10,381 nucleotides of DNA from CAYUJH01 sp964394585 (GCA_964394585.1 CAYMYI010000134.1:1-10381), one strand, 5' to 3'. Positions 1-6,777 are shown, counted from the first letter of the stretch. The notes: a model not told the origin generated them from the letters alone. A program made the numbers and translations.

Positions 1-266
1 TGGAGGCAAAAGATTACCCCAATATGCTCGTGACGGCGGGATTACACGATTCCCAAGTGCAATACTGGGAGCCTGCCAAGTGGGTCGCCAAACTTCGCGA
101 GATGAAAACCGATAATAATGTTCTGATGCTCCATACGAATATGGAGGCAGGGCATAGTGGAAAGTCGGGGCGATTCGCCGCTCAACGCGAAACAGCCATG
201 GAATATGCTTTTTTAATAGCTTGTTTGGAAGTACCTGATGAAGATAAGCTCTTGAAAAACCGATAA
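1..266 (+). CDS. ptrB: Oligopeptidase B (S9A serine peptidase), C-terminal part only
   Basis: This is the 3' end of a gene that begins before the window; the frame is open from base 3 (Glu-Ala-Lys-Asp-Tyr-Pro-Asn) and about 87 residues are visible. Oligopeptidase B cleaves short peptides after basic residues, using a Ser-Asp-His triad in an alpha/beta-hydrolase domain. Two triad residues are visible. The Asp lies in GLHDSQVQYWEPAKW (codon 48-50) and the His in EAGHSGKSGRF (codon 153-155). They are 35 residues apart, as are D617 and H652 in the E. coli enzyme. The nucleophile serine and the propeller domain lie upstream, outside the window. The His loop reads GHSGKSGR where E. coli has GHGGKSGR, a mild change. 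The end EYAFLIACLEV is typical of the family. A related prolyl oligopeptidase is less likely because of the QVQYWEPAKWVAKLR match. A hairpin terminator follows the stop. Confidence 0.92.
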   Translation, partial: EAKDYPNMLVTAGLHDSQVQYWEPAKWVAKLREMKTDNNVLMLHTNMEAGHSGKSGRFAAQRETAMEYAFLIACLEVPDEDKLLKNR

Positions 267-307
267 AGCATTCATCCCCCTTTTGGGTGATTGCCGAAAT
301 ACTACAT

Positions 308-345
308 AAAAAGCCTATGGAACAACGTTCTGTAGGTTTTTGCTT
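308..345 (+). terminator. Rho-independent terminator of the oligopeptidase B gene
   Basis: Bases 314-323 (CCTATGGAAC) pair with 327-336 (GTTCTGTAGG) across a 3-nt loop, with two adjacent G-T wobbles. The stem extends as AAAAA (308-312) with TTTTT (337-341) around one bulged G at 313. The T-run then ends the plus transcript about 75 nt after the stop codon. Because the stem is flanked by A on one side and T on the other, it could also act on the opposite strand. Confidence 0.75.
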
Positions 346-380
346 TAAAACTATGGTGTATTGCCAGTGTAAATAAACAT

Positions 381-411
381 AAAAAAGTGATTGGCAACTT
401 GCCAACCACTT
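381..411 (-). terminator. Rho-independent terminator of the glucosaminidase gene
   Basis: Read on the minus strand, AAGTGGTTGGCA (411-400) pairs with TGCCAATCACTT (396-385) around a 3-nt loop, with a single C-A mismatch. A run of T follows (complement of the A-run 381-386). It lies about 35 nt beyond the stop codon of the minus-strand gene. With the plus-strand hairpin at 308-345 it insulates the two converging genes. Confidence 0.8.
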
Positions 412-446
412 AGTAGCGTTACTGCGTAACATATCTATGTTTAGGT

Positions 447-1535
447 TCAATGGTCTAGTAAATCGAGGTGATAACGGCGGACAATTTTTTTTAGCAATCT
501 GCCATAGACCGGGTCGGTAGCATACCCTACCCCTCCTTGTTTCATAGAGCCGATTTTATCAGCCCAAGCTTCATAGCTCTTCCCACCTGTAAACAGCGGG
601 GCATACCGCGGATTGCTACTTAAGTACACCGAATGCGCTCGAAACGATTCCCATGGCGATTGATATGCTTTGAAATGGTCGATAATCGTACATTTATACA
701 TCGTTTTGCCTTTTACAATGACTTTCTTTTTCTGGATAACCTTGTAGGCATTGGCTTCTAACTCTTCTGGTGTATAATATTCTGTGGTAGTGGTTTTACC
801 GGTTTTTTTGGCTTTATCCTTAATGCCGAAATAGTTATTATCTTTCACTTTTCTGCCGTAAGAAGTTTCAAGAGCTGCCTGCGAAAGTGTGATAGAAGCC
901 GGAACATGGTATTTATCCTGCTCAACCAGTGCAGTGTTGAGTTTATGCAAGTCGGTAGTATCGGTAAAGAACTGATAGACGTGGGGTTCTAGGTCGAGGT
1001 TATCAATCACAATTTCTTGAAACAGCTCGCTAATCTCTCTGTTGAGAAGAAGCAATTGCTCATTGCTGAGTTGAGCAGTACGCACTACATTATGTTTGGT
1101 GGTAAACTCATAAATCAGCTTTTGTTTGGCTTGGATAAATTGAGTGCGTACATCGTTAGCGATTACGTTCGTGGTTTCCGTAAGTTCTTCGTCTTGGGTA
1201 GAAGTTACGGCATTGCTTGCTTGGTAAACCCTTGGTTGTGAGGAGGGTTCAGGAAGGCGGGACACATCTTCTGAGGCGGAGGCTAAACCCTGTGCAGGAA
1301 TATAGTGGTACACGTGTGTTACTTGGGATGGGGTATTAGCATTTCCCGAAGCATAAAACAGCAAAGCGGCTAATAGTACTACAATGGCAAAAAGTAAGCG
1401 GCTGTCAAAGATGAAATACTGTACTTCGCCCGATTTTTCGTAGTTAACATAGAAGCGAATCCCCCGCACTCCTACAGTAACCGACGCTCCCTTGGGCGAG
1501 AGTTGTCTGGGTAAGGTTGTTTTTAAATTGAGCAT
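447..1535 (-). CDS. Membrane-anchored N-acetylglucosaminidase (GH73 type)
   Basis: The 362-residue protein probably hydrolyses the glycan strands of peptidoglycan in the periplasm. Residues 1-45 are basic and would be cytoplasmic. One hydrophobic segment (about 46-63, LLFAIVVLLAALLFY) should anchor the protein in the inner membrane. Residues 64-130 are a Ser/Thr/Gln-rich linker, followed by a helical stretch at 130-205. The catalytic domain spans about 205-357. It shows the GH73/FlgJ pattern: SQAALETSYGR with the likely catalytic Glu at 223, then NNYFGIK (233-239), YQSPWESFRAHSVYL (291-305) and a C-terminal GVGYATDPVYG (335-345). The start ATG is preceded by an A-rich stretch (GAAAAAATT), usual for this phylum. 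The gene has its own promoter candidate at 1623-1655 and a terminator at 381-411, so it is probably transcribed alone. The family assignment is firm; the physiological role (division, growth or envelope passage) cannot be told from the sequence. Confidence 0.88.
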   Translation of the reverse strand: MLNLKTTLPRQLSPKGASVTVGVRGIRFYVNYEKSGEVQYFIFDSRLLFAIVVLLAALLFYASGNANTPSQVTHVYHYIPAQGLASASEDVSRLPEPSSQPRVYQASNAVTSTQDEELTETTNVIANDVRTQFIQAKQKLIYEFTTKHNVVRTAQLSNEQLLLLNREISELFQEIVIDNLDLEPHVYQFFTDTTDLHKLNTALVEQDKYHVPASITLSQAALETSYGRKVKDNNYFGIKDKAKKTGKTTTTEYYTPEELEANAYKVIQKKKVIVKGKTMYKCTIIDHFKAYQSPWESFRAHSVYLSSNPRYAPLFTGGKSYEAWADKIGSMKQGGVGYATDPVYGRLLKKIVRRYHLDLLDH

Positions 1536-1622
1536 AATTTTTTCAGAAGGTTACAAATTCAACAAATACGGTATGAGGGTTTCAAGGACTTTGGTCTATG
1601 TTTTTTATCAATGATTATGTTG

Positions 1623-1655
1623 CAAATGTAAGCTATTATTATAATTAGTTCAAAA
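1623..1655 (-). promoter_or_regulatory. Bacteroidota-type promoter of the glucosaminidase gene
   Basis: On the minus strand, TTTTG (1655-1651) and TACATTTG (1630-1623) are separated by exactly 20 bp. This matches the Bacteroidota housekeeping promoter (TTTG, 19-21 bp, TAnnTTTG). Transcription would begin near 1616, giving a leader of about 80 nt before the start at 1535. The -33 box lies inside the inverted repeat at 1642-1691. Confidence 0.6.
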
Positions 1656-1691
1656 TATAAACATATAAATGTTTTATATTTTAACTAATTA
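1642..1691. repeat. 50-bp AT-rich inverted repeat over the promoter -33 region
   Basis: The left arm (1642-1664, beginning TAATTAGTT and ending AAACAT) is the reverse complement of the right arm (1669-1691, beginning ATGTTTTATATTTT and ending AACTAATTA), apart from one unpaired base in each arm. The loop is the 4 nt ATAA. With almost no G or C it is a poor terminator, so a DNA-level role such as an operator dyad is more likely. The unpaired C at 1651 is the base that forms the G of the TTTG promoter box on the minus strand. Confidence 0.7.
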
Positions 1692-1802
1692 ATTTTCCTT
1701 TTCCCTCCCTTTAGTGGAGGCATAGAAGGCAACAGCTCTGCAGGTTTATTGCAAATTTGAATAGTGAGGCTATTGAAAACAGAATTTGAAGAAATCAGCT
1801 AT

Positions 1803-2636
1803 TTAAGGATTTTTTGAGTTGAGGTAGGCAAGGTGGGCGTTTTTCCAAGGAAAAGTTTCATGGTAGATAAGCCCTCTCGTAAAATGCGGTAGGTTGGGGT
1901 ACAACGCTTTGAGTTTAGCAACATCGCGCGCATTTCTTACGGTAACAGGATACTTTTTCTTTGGGTGGGTGTATCGGCTAATTTTTCCCTCATACAAGCG
2001 AAACTGAAGTGCATCAAAAAAATTCATAGCTTGCGCAGGGTTATACGGGTTATAGTATACGCTGCGAGGGTGAGCGGCTAGAATTTGCCTACTCACGGTG
2101 TACATATCAAAATAAATAGGAACTTTCTTTTTTGATTTTTCTGGAGGATAAATGGCAAGTACAGAGTGTTCTAGCCGAGGTTGAGGGGTAGCGAACAAAT
2201 CGGGCACGGTTGCAAAGCTACGCTCCCACATCATTTGGTTAGGGTTGTATACGATTTCGCGTTTCAATCCTAGGCGGTGCAGTTGGGGAATAGAAATATC
2301 TTCAATTTGTTTGGCTCCCATCCATTGAGCAACTCCTTTCGCATGTAGTGGTTTTTTCAGGGTTTCATCGGCATATGCACATATTTGCCCCTTCGCGATG
2401 CCCTCTATTAAAAGGCGTGGGAGTTCAAACCCTGGTCGGAAGTAGGCAATGTTTACGCCTTCGTATAGGTTTAGGGTATACCATACCGATAGCTCTATTT
2501 TGGGTTGAACCACCGAAATACGGTAAGGAGAAGGCATCAGTGGTGTGCGTTGCGATTGGCAACTTGAACAAACGATGCTAACATACAAGATAGCATACCA
2601 AAAAAAGCGCATAGTATTTTGTCTATTGTTCAGCAT
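1803..2636 (-). CDS. Putative lipoprotein resembling GldN/PorN (type IX secretion)
   Basis: This 277-residue protein has a hydrophobic N-terminal segment ending in SIVCSSC. The likely lipidated Cys is residue 26, though the -3 position is an unusual Cys. The Met at residue 9 (ATG at 2612) gives a more typical lipoprotein signal (MRFFWYAILYVS) and may be the true start; either start is possible. From memory of the family, the body resembles GldN/PorN, the periplasmic ring protein of the type IX secretion and gliding machinery. The matching parts are VWYTLNLYEGVNIAYFRP (51-68), then LLIEGIAKGQICAY (75-88), then REIVYNPNQMMWERSFATVPDL (126-147), then SRQILAAHPRSVYYNP (182-197) with FFDALQFRLYEGKISRYTHP (206-225). 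The C-terminal 50 residues are basic (KKK, RNARD) and fit less well. No gldK, gldL or gldM is adjacent. A Bacteroidota lipoprotein of unknown function is the alternative. No strong terminator follows the stop. Confidence 0.55.
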   Translation of the reverse strand: MLNNRQNTMRFFWYAILYVSIVCSSCQSQRTPLMPSPYRISVVQPKIELSVWYTLNLYEGVNIAYFRPGFELPRLLIEGIAKGQICAYADETLKKPLHAKGVAQWMGAKQIEDISIPQLHRLGLKREIVYNPNQMMWERSFATVPDLFATPQPRLEHSVLAIYPPEKSKKKVPIYFDMYTVSRQILAAHPRSVYYNPYNPAQAMNFFDALQFRLYEGKISRYTHPKKKYPVTVRNARDVAKLKALYPNLPHFTRGLIYHETFPWKNAHLAYLNSKNP

Positions 2637-2652
2637 AGCAAAGTACTAATGG

Positions 2653-2660
2653 CAAAAATA
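2653..2660 (-). promoter_or_regulatory. Possible -7 box upstream of the GldN-like lipoprotein gene
   Basis: The minus strand reads TATTTTTG (2660-2653), matching TAnnTTTG. No TTTG is found at the expected distance; only a TTTTA lies nearby. Transcription would begin near 2646, leaving about 10 nt before the ATG at 2636 or about 34 nt before the ATG at 2612, which mildly favours the second start. Confidence 0.3.
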
Positions 2661-2794
2661 TTTCCATTTTATTCGCTCGTTATTATAAAAGAGCTTTGCT
2701 GAAACTTTAAATCTCTAACAGTCTTTTATATATCCAAAACGCAGTTTTTGGAAGCGGTAGCCCTCATAGTTCGTGAGAAATAAAATCATAACAT

Positions 2795-2826
2795 AAAAAA
2801 ATGCCACTCTACATTCAGAGTGGCAT
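2795..2826 (-). terminator. Rho-independent terminator after fbaA
   Basis: Bases 2801-2810 (ATGCCACTCT) and 2817-2826 (AGAGTGGCAT) form a perfect 10-bp stem with a 6-nt loop. On the minus strand it is followed by a run of T (complement of A 2795-2800). It lies about 36 nt beyond the fbaA stop codon and marks the 3' end of the gpmI-fabG-fbaA unit. Confidence 0.88.
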
Positions 2827-2861
2827 CTAGTAGAACACTATTATATTAAAAACTTATTTTG

Positions 2862-3938
2862 CTAAAGCGTATTTATATTGTTGAGTGCTTCGCAAGCTTC
2901 TTTCAGGCGGACTTTGAAAGAATCTTCCCCTTTGCGCAACCAATTGCGTGGGTCGTAGAATTTCTTATTGGGTTTGTCGTCGCCTTCGGGGTTGCCAATC
3001 TGTGCTTGTAGGTATCCTTCGTTAGCAGTGTAAAAATCTTTCACACCTTTCCAGAAAGCCCATTGCAGATCGGTATCAATGTTCATTTTAATAACACCGT
3101 ACCCGATTGCTTCGCGGATTTCTTCTACTGAAGAGCCTGAGCCACCGTGGAACACGAAAAATACTGGTTTTTCAGCCGTATTGAATTTTTCCTGGATATA
3201 TTTCTGTGAGTTATCAAGAATTTTTGGGGTAAGCTTTACATTGCCTGGTTTGTATACGCCGTGTACATTTCCGAAAGCTGCTGCCACCGTGAAGTTATCG
3301 CTTACTTTTTTTAGTTCTTCGTAAGCATATGCTACTTCTTCGGGTTGAGTATATAGTTTTGAGCTATCAACATCGGTATTATCTACCCCATCTTCTTCAC
3401 CTCCGGTAACACCTAGTTCTATTTCGAGCATCATATCCATTTTAGCCATTCGTTCCAAATAGCGTTTGCAGATTTCGATGTTTTCTTCGATGGGTTCTTC
3501 TGAGAGGTCAATCATATGCGAGCTGAAAAGCGGCTTGCCGTGTACTTTGTAAAATGCTTCGCCGGCATCGAGCATACCATCAATCCAAGGTAAGAGTTTC
3601 TTCGCGGCATGGTCGGTATGTAATACGATGGCGGCTCCATACAACTCTGCAAGCTTATGTACGTGTTCTGCACCCGATACGGCACCTGCTACTGCAGCCC
3701 GTTGGTTTTCGTTGTTCAGTCCTTTCCCGGCAAAGAAAGAAGCTCCTCCATTTGAAAATTGGATGATAATAGGAGCATTTAGTTCGTGGGCAGTTTCCAT
3801 CACGGCATTTACAGAGTTGGTGCCTACTACGTTGACAGCAGGAAGGGCAAACTGCTTCGCTTTTGCAAAGGCAAAGAGTTCGTTAAGCGATTTTCCGGTT
3901 ACTACCCCCGGACCAAAGGTGGTGGTTGTCTGACTCAT
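2862..3938 (-). CDS. fbaA: Class II fructose-bisphosphate aldolase
   Basis: The enzyme reversibly splits fructose 1,6-bisphosphate into dihydroxyacetone phosphate and glyceraldehyde 3-phosphate, in glycolysis and gluconeogenesis in the cytoplasm. The 358-residue product is full length and follows the E. coli FbaA (class IIA, zinc-dependent) pattern nearly without gaps. Visible active-site residues keep the E. coli numbering: Asp109 and His110 in LHTDHAAKK, Glu174 in EIELGVTGGEEDGVDN with Glu181/Glu182, His226 in GNVHGVYKPGN and His264 in FHGGSGS. KMNIDTDLQWA (284-294) is the phosphate-binding C-terminal part. The start is preceded by an A-rich stretch (GGAAAAAAT) with no Shine-Dalgarno site. 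The gene lies 61 bp after fabG and ends in a clear terminator at 2795-2826. It is probably the last gene of a transcript that begins before gpmI. No separate promoter with a good match is seen in the 61-bp gap, only an imperfect TACCTTTT on the minus strand. Confidence 0.97.
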   Translation of the reverse strand: MSQTTTTFGPGVVTGKSLNELFAFAKAKQFALPAVNVVGTNSVNAVMETAHELNAPIIIQFSNGGASFFAGKGLNNENQRAAVAGAVSGAEHVHKLAELYGAAIVLHTDHAAKKLLPWIDGMLDAGEAFYKVHGKPLFSSHMIDLSEEPIEENIEICKRYLERMAKMDMMLEIELGVTGGEEDGVDNTDVDSSKLYTQPEEVAYAYEELKKVSDNFTVAAAFGNVHGVYKPGNVKLTPKILDNSQKYIQEKFNTAEKPVFFVFHGGSGSSVEEIREAIGYGVIKMNIDTDLQWAFWKGVKDFYTANEGYLQAQIGNPEGDDKPNKKFYDPRNWLRKGEDSFKVRLKEACEALNNINTL

Positions 3939-3999
3939 ATTTTTTCCGTTTTAAGTAAAGTGAAAAGGTATAGTAAAGTTTGTTGTAGGAAATAAAAAA

Positions 4000-4746
4000 T
4001 TAAGTGTTCATACCGCCATTAATTTCAATGACTTGCCCTGTGATATATGCCGACATATCCGAACCTAAGAAAGCACAAAGTTCTGCCACTTCATTGGCAG
4101 TGCCTGCACGTTTTAGGGGGATTCCTTCTTTCCATTCGTCCACTACTTTAGGGTCGAGTGAGGCGGTCATTTCGGTTTCAATGAAACCAGGAGCCACTAC
4201 ATTGCAGCGGATGTTACGCGATCCTAATTCTAGGGCGATGGATTTAGAAAAGCCGATAATACCTGCTTTGGAAGCAGCATAATTGGTTTGCCCAGCATTA
4301 CCGCGGACACCTACTACCGAACTCATGTTGATAATAGAGCCTGCGCGTTGTTTCATAAGCGTTCGAGCTGCTGCTTTTGTTAGGTTGAATACCGATTTTA
4401 GATTCACTCGGATTACATCGTCAAACTGTTCTTCCGACATGCGCATCAATAAAGTATCTTTAGTGATTCCCGCATTGTTAATGAGGATGTCGAGTGAAGA
4501 AAAGTGCTGCGTAAACTCTTGGATGAGTTGTTCTGCGGCGACAAAATCGGAGGCATCCGATCGAATGCCTTTGGCGGTAATACCTTTATCAGCAAGTTCT
4601 TTTTCAAGGGCTTCTCCTTTTTCTACGCTCGATAGATAGGTGAAACCCACATTAGCACCTAGTTCTGCGAATTTTAAGGCAATTGCCCGTCCAATCCCTT
4701 TAGAGGCGCCGGTAATCAGCGCATTTTTACCTTCTAACAATTTCAT
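4000..4746 (-). CDS. fabG: 3-oxoacyl-ACP reductase (short-chain dehydrogenase)
   Basis: The 248-residue product is a full-length classical short-chain dehydrogenase, predicted to use NADPH to reduce 3-oxoacyl-ACP in each round of fatty acid elongation. The Rossmann nucleotide-binding motif TGASKGIG lies at 12-19 and NNAG at 90-93. The catalytic tetrad is visible as Asn115 (RVNLKSVF), Ser143 (NMSSVVGVRGNAGQ), Tyr156 and Lys160 (NYAASKAG). APGFIETEM (185-193) and the C-terminal YITGQVIEINGGM are typical of FabG rather than of broader dehydrogenases. The start MKLLEGKNALITGAS is the usual FabG beginning. It lies 57 bp after gpmI and 61 bp before fbaA, so it appears to be transcribed with two glycolytic genes and is not beside fabD, fabF or acpP here. 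A second FabG-like reductase elsewhere in the genome cannot be excluded. Confidence 0.93.
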   Translation of the reverse strand: MKLLEGKNALITGASKGIGRAIALKFAELGANVGFTYLSSVEKGEALEKELADKGITAKGIRSDASDFVAAEQLIQEFTQHFSSLDILINNAGITKDTLLMRMSEEQFDDVIRVNLKSVFNLTKAAARTLMKQRAGSIINMSSVVGVRGNAGQTNYAASKAGIIGFSKSIALELGSRNIRCNVVAPGFIETEMTASLDPKVVDEWKEGIPLKRAGTANEVAELCAFLGSDMSAYITGQVIEINGGMNT

Positions 4747-4803
4747 AGGATAGTATATATAAGTACGTTGAGTTGATATTAATAATACAAAATAGGAGAG
4801 AGG

Positions 4804-6330
4804 TTACTCACTTAGCAGTACGTCTCCGGTCATTTCTTCGGGCGGATTAATTCCCATTAGTTTTAAAATGGTGGGGGCAATATCGCCCAATTTGCCATCT
4901 TTCAGCGGGAGCTTATATTCAGGGTCTACTAAGATGCACGGAACGAGGTTGGTAGTATGTGCGGTATGTGGCGAACCATCGGGGTTTATCATGATATCCG
5001 AATTACCATGATCGGCAATAATTAAGCTTGAATAGCCATTTTCTAGTCCGGTTTCTACTACTGTTTTGGCACAAGCATCTACTGTTTCGCAGGCTTTGAC
5101 GGCTGCATCGAATACGCCAGTATGCCCTACCATATCCGGATTCGCGAAATTGAGACACACAAAGTCTACTTCCTGTTTCTTAAGTTCATCAACAATGGCA
5201 TCTCGGATTTCAGCTGCACTCATTTCGGGTTGCAAATCGTAGGTAGCTACTTTAGGCGAGGGGCATAGAATGCGTTTTTCTCCTTCTAATTCTACTTCGC
5301 TTCCTCCTGAAAAGAAAAACGTAACGTGAGGATACTTCTCGGTTTCAGCAATGCGGATTTGTTTTTTCCCAGCTTTGGCAAGCACCTCGCCGAGTGTGTT
5401 CCGTAAGTTTTCTTTTTCATACATCACTTTAACGCCTTCAAAGGTATCGTCGTAGCGTGTCATGGTGATGTAATGTAACTGCATAGGAGTCATTTCCTGT
5501 TCGGGAAATGCTTGTTGCGTGAGTGCCATAGTGATTTCACGGCCACGATCGGTGCGGAAATTAAAGCAAATGACTACGTCGCCTTCGGCAATAGTTCCAA
5601 CAGGTCTGCCACGGTCATCAACACCAATAAGAGGTTTGATAAACTCGTCAGTGATTCCTTCTTCATACGAGCTTTCGAGCCCATCTTTAAAATTGGTTAC
5701 AGGGGTTCCGATGCCATCGGTTAGGGCATCGTATGCTATACGTACTCTTTCCCAGCGTTTATCGCGATCCATTGCATAATACCTACCTACAATTGTGGCA
5801 ATTTGCCCGGTAGTTTTGTGCATATGCTCGGAGATTTCTTCCATATATCCAACGCCTCCTTTGGGGTCGGTATCGCGCCCATCGGTAAAGGCATGCACAA
5901 AAACATCTTCTAAGCCAAAGGAATTAGCAGCAGAAAGTAAGCCTTTTAAATGATTGATATGCGAGTGCACCCCTCCGTCAGAGAGTAGTCCCATGAAATG
6001 GACTGCTTTTTCGTTTTCTTTAGCGTACTGAAAGGCATCTTGCAATACAGCATTTTCTTGCAGTTTGCCATTGGCTACCTCTTGGTTGATACGTACCAGC
6101 ATTTGATACACTACACGGCCTGCACCAATATTCATATGCCCTACTTCTGAGTTACCCATTTGTCCTTCAGGAAGACCTACGGCAAGTCCCGAAGCATCAA
6201 GCTTACTATGAGAATATTTCCCATATAGAGAATCAATAAATGGAGTTTCCGCACGATCGATTGCCGAAACGGCAGTATCTTGGGCGATTCCCCATCCATC
6301 TAAAATCATCAAGATTACTTTCTTATTCAT
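4804..6330 (-). CDS. gpmI: 2,3-bisphosphoglycerate-independent phosphoglycerate mutase
   Basis: The enzyme interconverts 3- and 2-phosphoglycerate in the cytoplasm through a phosphoserine intermediate, using two manganese ions. The 508-residue product is close to the usual length of about 510 and belongs to the alkaline phosphatase superfamily. Visible active-site features are Asp11 in ILDGWG, the nucleophile Ser61 in GQMGNSEVGHMNIGAGR, His122 in DGGVHSH, TDGRDTDP at 149-156, Arg259/Arg262 in NFRTDRGRE, Asp399 and His403 in NPDMVGHTG, Asp440 and His441 in ADHGNSD, and His458 in HTAHTT. They occur in the expected order and spacing. The start MNKKVILMILDGWG leaves only a few residues before the metal-binding Asp, as usual. 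It is the first gene of the gpmI-fabG-fbaA set. The 509-bp divergent region upstream holds a promoter-like box on this strand at 6511-6518, which would give a leader of about 170 nt. Confidence 0.97.
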   Translation of the reverse strand: MNKKVILMILDGWGIAQDTAVSAIDRAETPFIDSLYGKYSHSKLDASGLAVGLPEGQMGNSEVGHMNIGAGRVVYQMLVRINQEVANGKLQENAVLQDAFQYAKENEKAVHFMGLLSDGGVHSHINHLKGLLSAANSFGLEDVFVHAFTDGRDTDPKGGVGYMEEISEHMHKTTGQIATIVGRYYAMDRDKRWERVRIAYDALTDGIGTPVTNFKDGLESSYEEGITDEFIKPLIGVDDRGRPVGTIAEGDVVICFNFRTDRGREITMALTQQAFPEQEMTPMQLHYITMTRYDDTFEGVKVMYEKENLRNTLGEVLAKAGKKQIRIAETEKYPHVTFFFSGGSEVELEGEKRILCPSPKVATYDLQPEMSAAEIRDAIVDELKKQEVDFVCLNFANPDMVGHTGVFDAAVKACETVDACAKTVVETGLENGYSSLIIADHGNSDIMINPDGSPHTAHTTNLVPCILVDPEYKLPLKDGKLGDIAPTILKLMGINPPEEMTGDVLLSE

Positions 6331-6408
6331 AAAACTAGGGGTCCTTTATCTTAGAAATGAATTATCAAATATTTGTAACTTGTGCAGGTTTCGGCCGGTA
6401 CTCTCGTT

Positions 6409-6420
6409 GTGATTTATCAC
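6409..6420. repeat. Short inverted repeat GTGAT-TT-ATCAC in the gpmI leader region
   Basis: Two 5-bp arms are separated by 2 bp, about 80 bp upstream of the gpmI start. The dyad resembles the half-sites used by Crp/Fnr proteins (TGTGA and TCAC), but the arm spacing is 4 bp instead of 6, so it is not a canonical site. It could be chance. Confidence 0.25.
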
Positions 6421-6510
6421 CATTAGGATATCGTATAAATGTGTGAGTGGCTTCAAGTAAAAAGATTAAAGCTAAAAAAGCCTGTTTTTAAGGCATCATT
6501 TTTATTGTTT

Positions 6511-6518
6511 CAAATGTA
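6511..6518 (-). promoter_or_regulatory. gpmI: Candidate -7 box for the gpmI-fabG-fbaA transcript
   Basis: The minus strand reads TACATTTG (6518-6511). It matches TAnnTTTG and is identical to the -7 box of the glucosaminidase gene. The upstream TTTT (6546-6543) is about 24 bp away and lacks the G, so the -33 box is poor. The predicted leader would be about 170 nt. Confidence 0.35.
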
Positions 6519-6669
6519 ATGAACTCTTACAGAATACCTAAGAAAACTACTACCATAAAAGAAATACAATGCAAAAGTTAAAACCTTCGTAATCGTTTTG
6601 CTTTTGTACTTAACTATACAAAGAACTGATTAACAAACTATTCTAAAGTTACATTTCGTTGAGAATATG

Positions 6670-6677
6670 TAAATTTG
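6670..6677 (+). promoter_or_regulatory. Candidate -7 box for the TPR gene
   Basis: The plus strand reads TAAATTTG, a full match to TAnnTTTG. No good TTTG lies 19-21 bp upstream. Transcription would start near 6684, giving a leader of about 155 nt that contains the small ORF at 6715-6777. Confidence 0.3.
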
Positions 6678-6714
6678 ACCCTGTTTTTACGCTTCGAATA
6701 GATAAGGAGTATAA

Positions 6715-6777
6715 ATGCTTTTTAAAAGGGCTGTCGGTAAAACAGATGTTAAGAAATCACGTTGTAAGGTTAGCTAA
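6715..6777 (+). CDS. Possible 20-codon leader ORF upstream of the TPR gene
   Basis: An ATG at 6715 begins a 20-residue frame (MLFKRAVGKTDVKKSRCKVS) ending in TAA at 6775. AAGGAG at 6704-6709 lies 5 nt before the ATG, a good Shine-Dalgarno match, which is notable because the other genes here lack one. The peptide is basic (six Lys/Arg, no hydrophobic core) and matches no family I recognise. It is short enough to arise by chance. If translated, it would lie in the leader of the TPR gene, 62 bp before its start. Confidence 0.2.
   Translation: MLFKRAVGKTDVKKSRCKVS

Noticed and set aside
387..411. Sigma-54 promoter (TTGGCA...TTGCC)
   Set aside because: The GG and GC elements are far closer than the spacing sigma-54 requires, and the bases are better explained by the terminator stem.
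1757..1775. AATAG/CTATT hairpin as terminator of the GldN-like gene
   Set aside because: It has a 5-bp AT-rich stem and no T-run on the minus strand.
2733..2752. Inverted repeat TCCAAAA...TTTTGGA as a second terminator or operator
   Set aside because: It is a 7-bp AT-rich stem with no T-run in the correct direction, and it lies too far from a gene end to interpret.
3628..3933. Plus-strand open frame of 101 codons opposite fbaA
   Set aside because: It lies wholly antisense to a well-supported aldolase gene, its product resembles no family I know, and it has no promoter or ribosome site. It reflects codon structure on the other strand.
4283..4639. Plus-strand open frame of 118 codons opposite fabG
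   Set aside because: It is antisense to fabG, whose catalytic residues are all intact; the predicted protein is Ser/Arg-rich with no recognisable motif.
6408..6421. Crp/Fnr binding site
   Set aside because: The half-sites are separated by 4 bp where such sites need 6, and the second half lacks the final A.
6474..6508. GCCT/AGGC hairpin flanked by A and T runs, as a terminator
   Set aside because: The stem is only 4 bp with a 7-nt loop, and neither flanking gene ends here.
6439..6519. 26-codon plus-strand ORF in the divergent region
   Set aside because: It has no Shine-Dalgarno or promoter match ahead of it, and an ORF this short is expected by chance.
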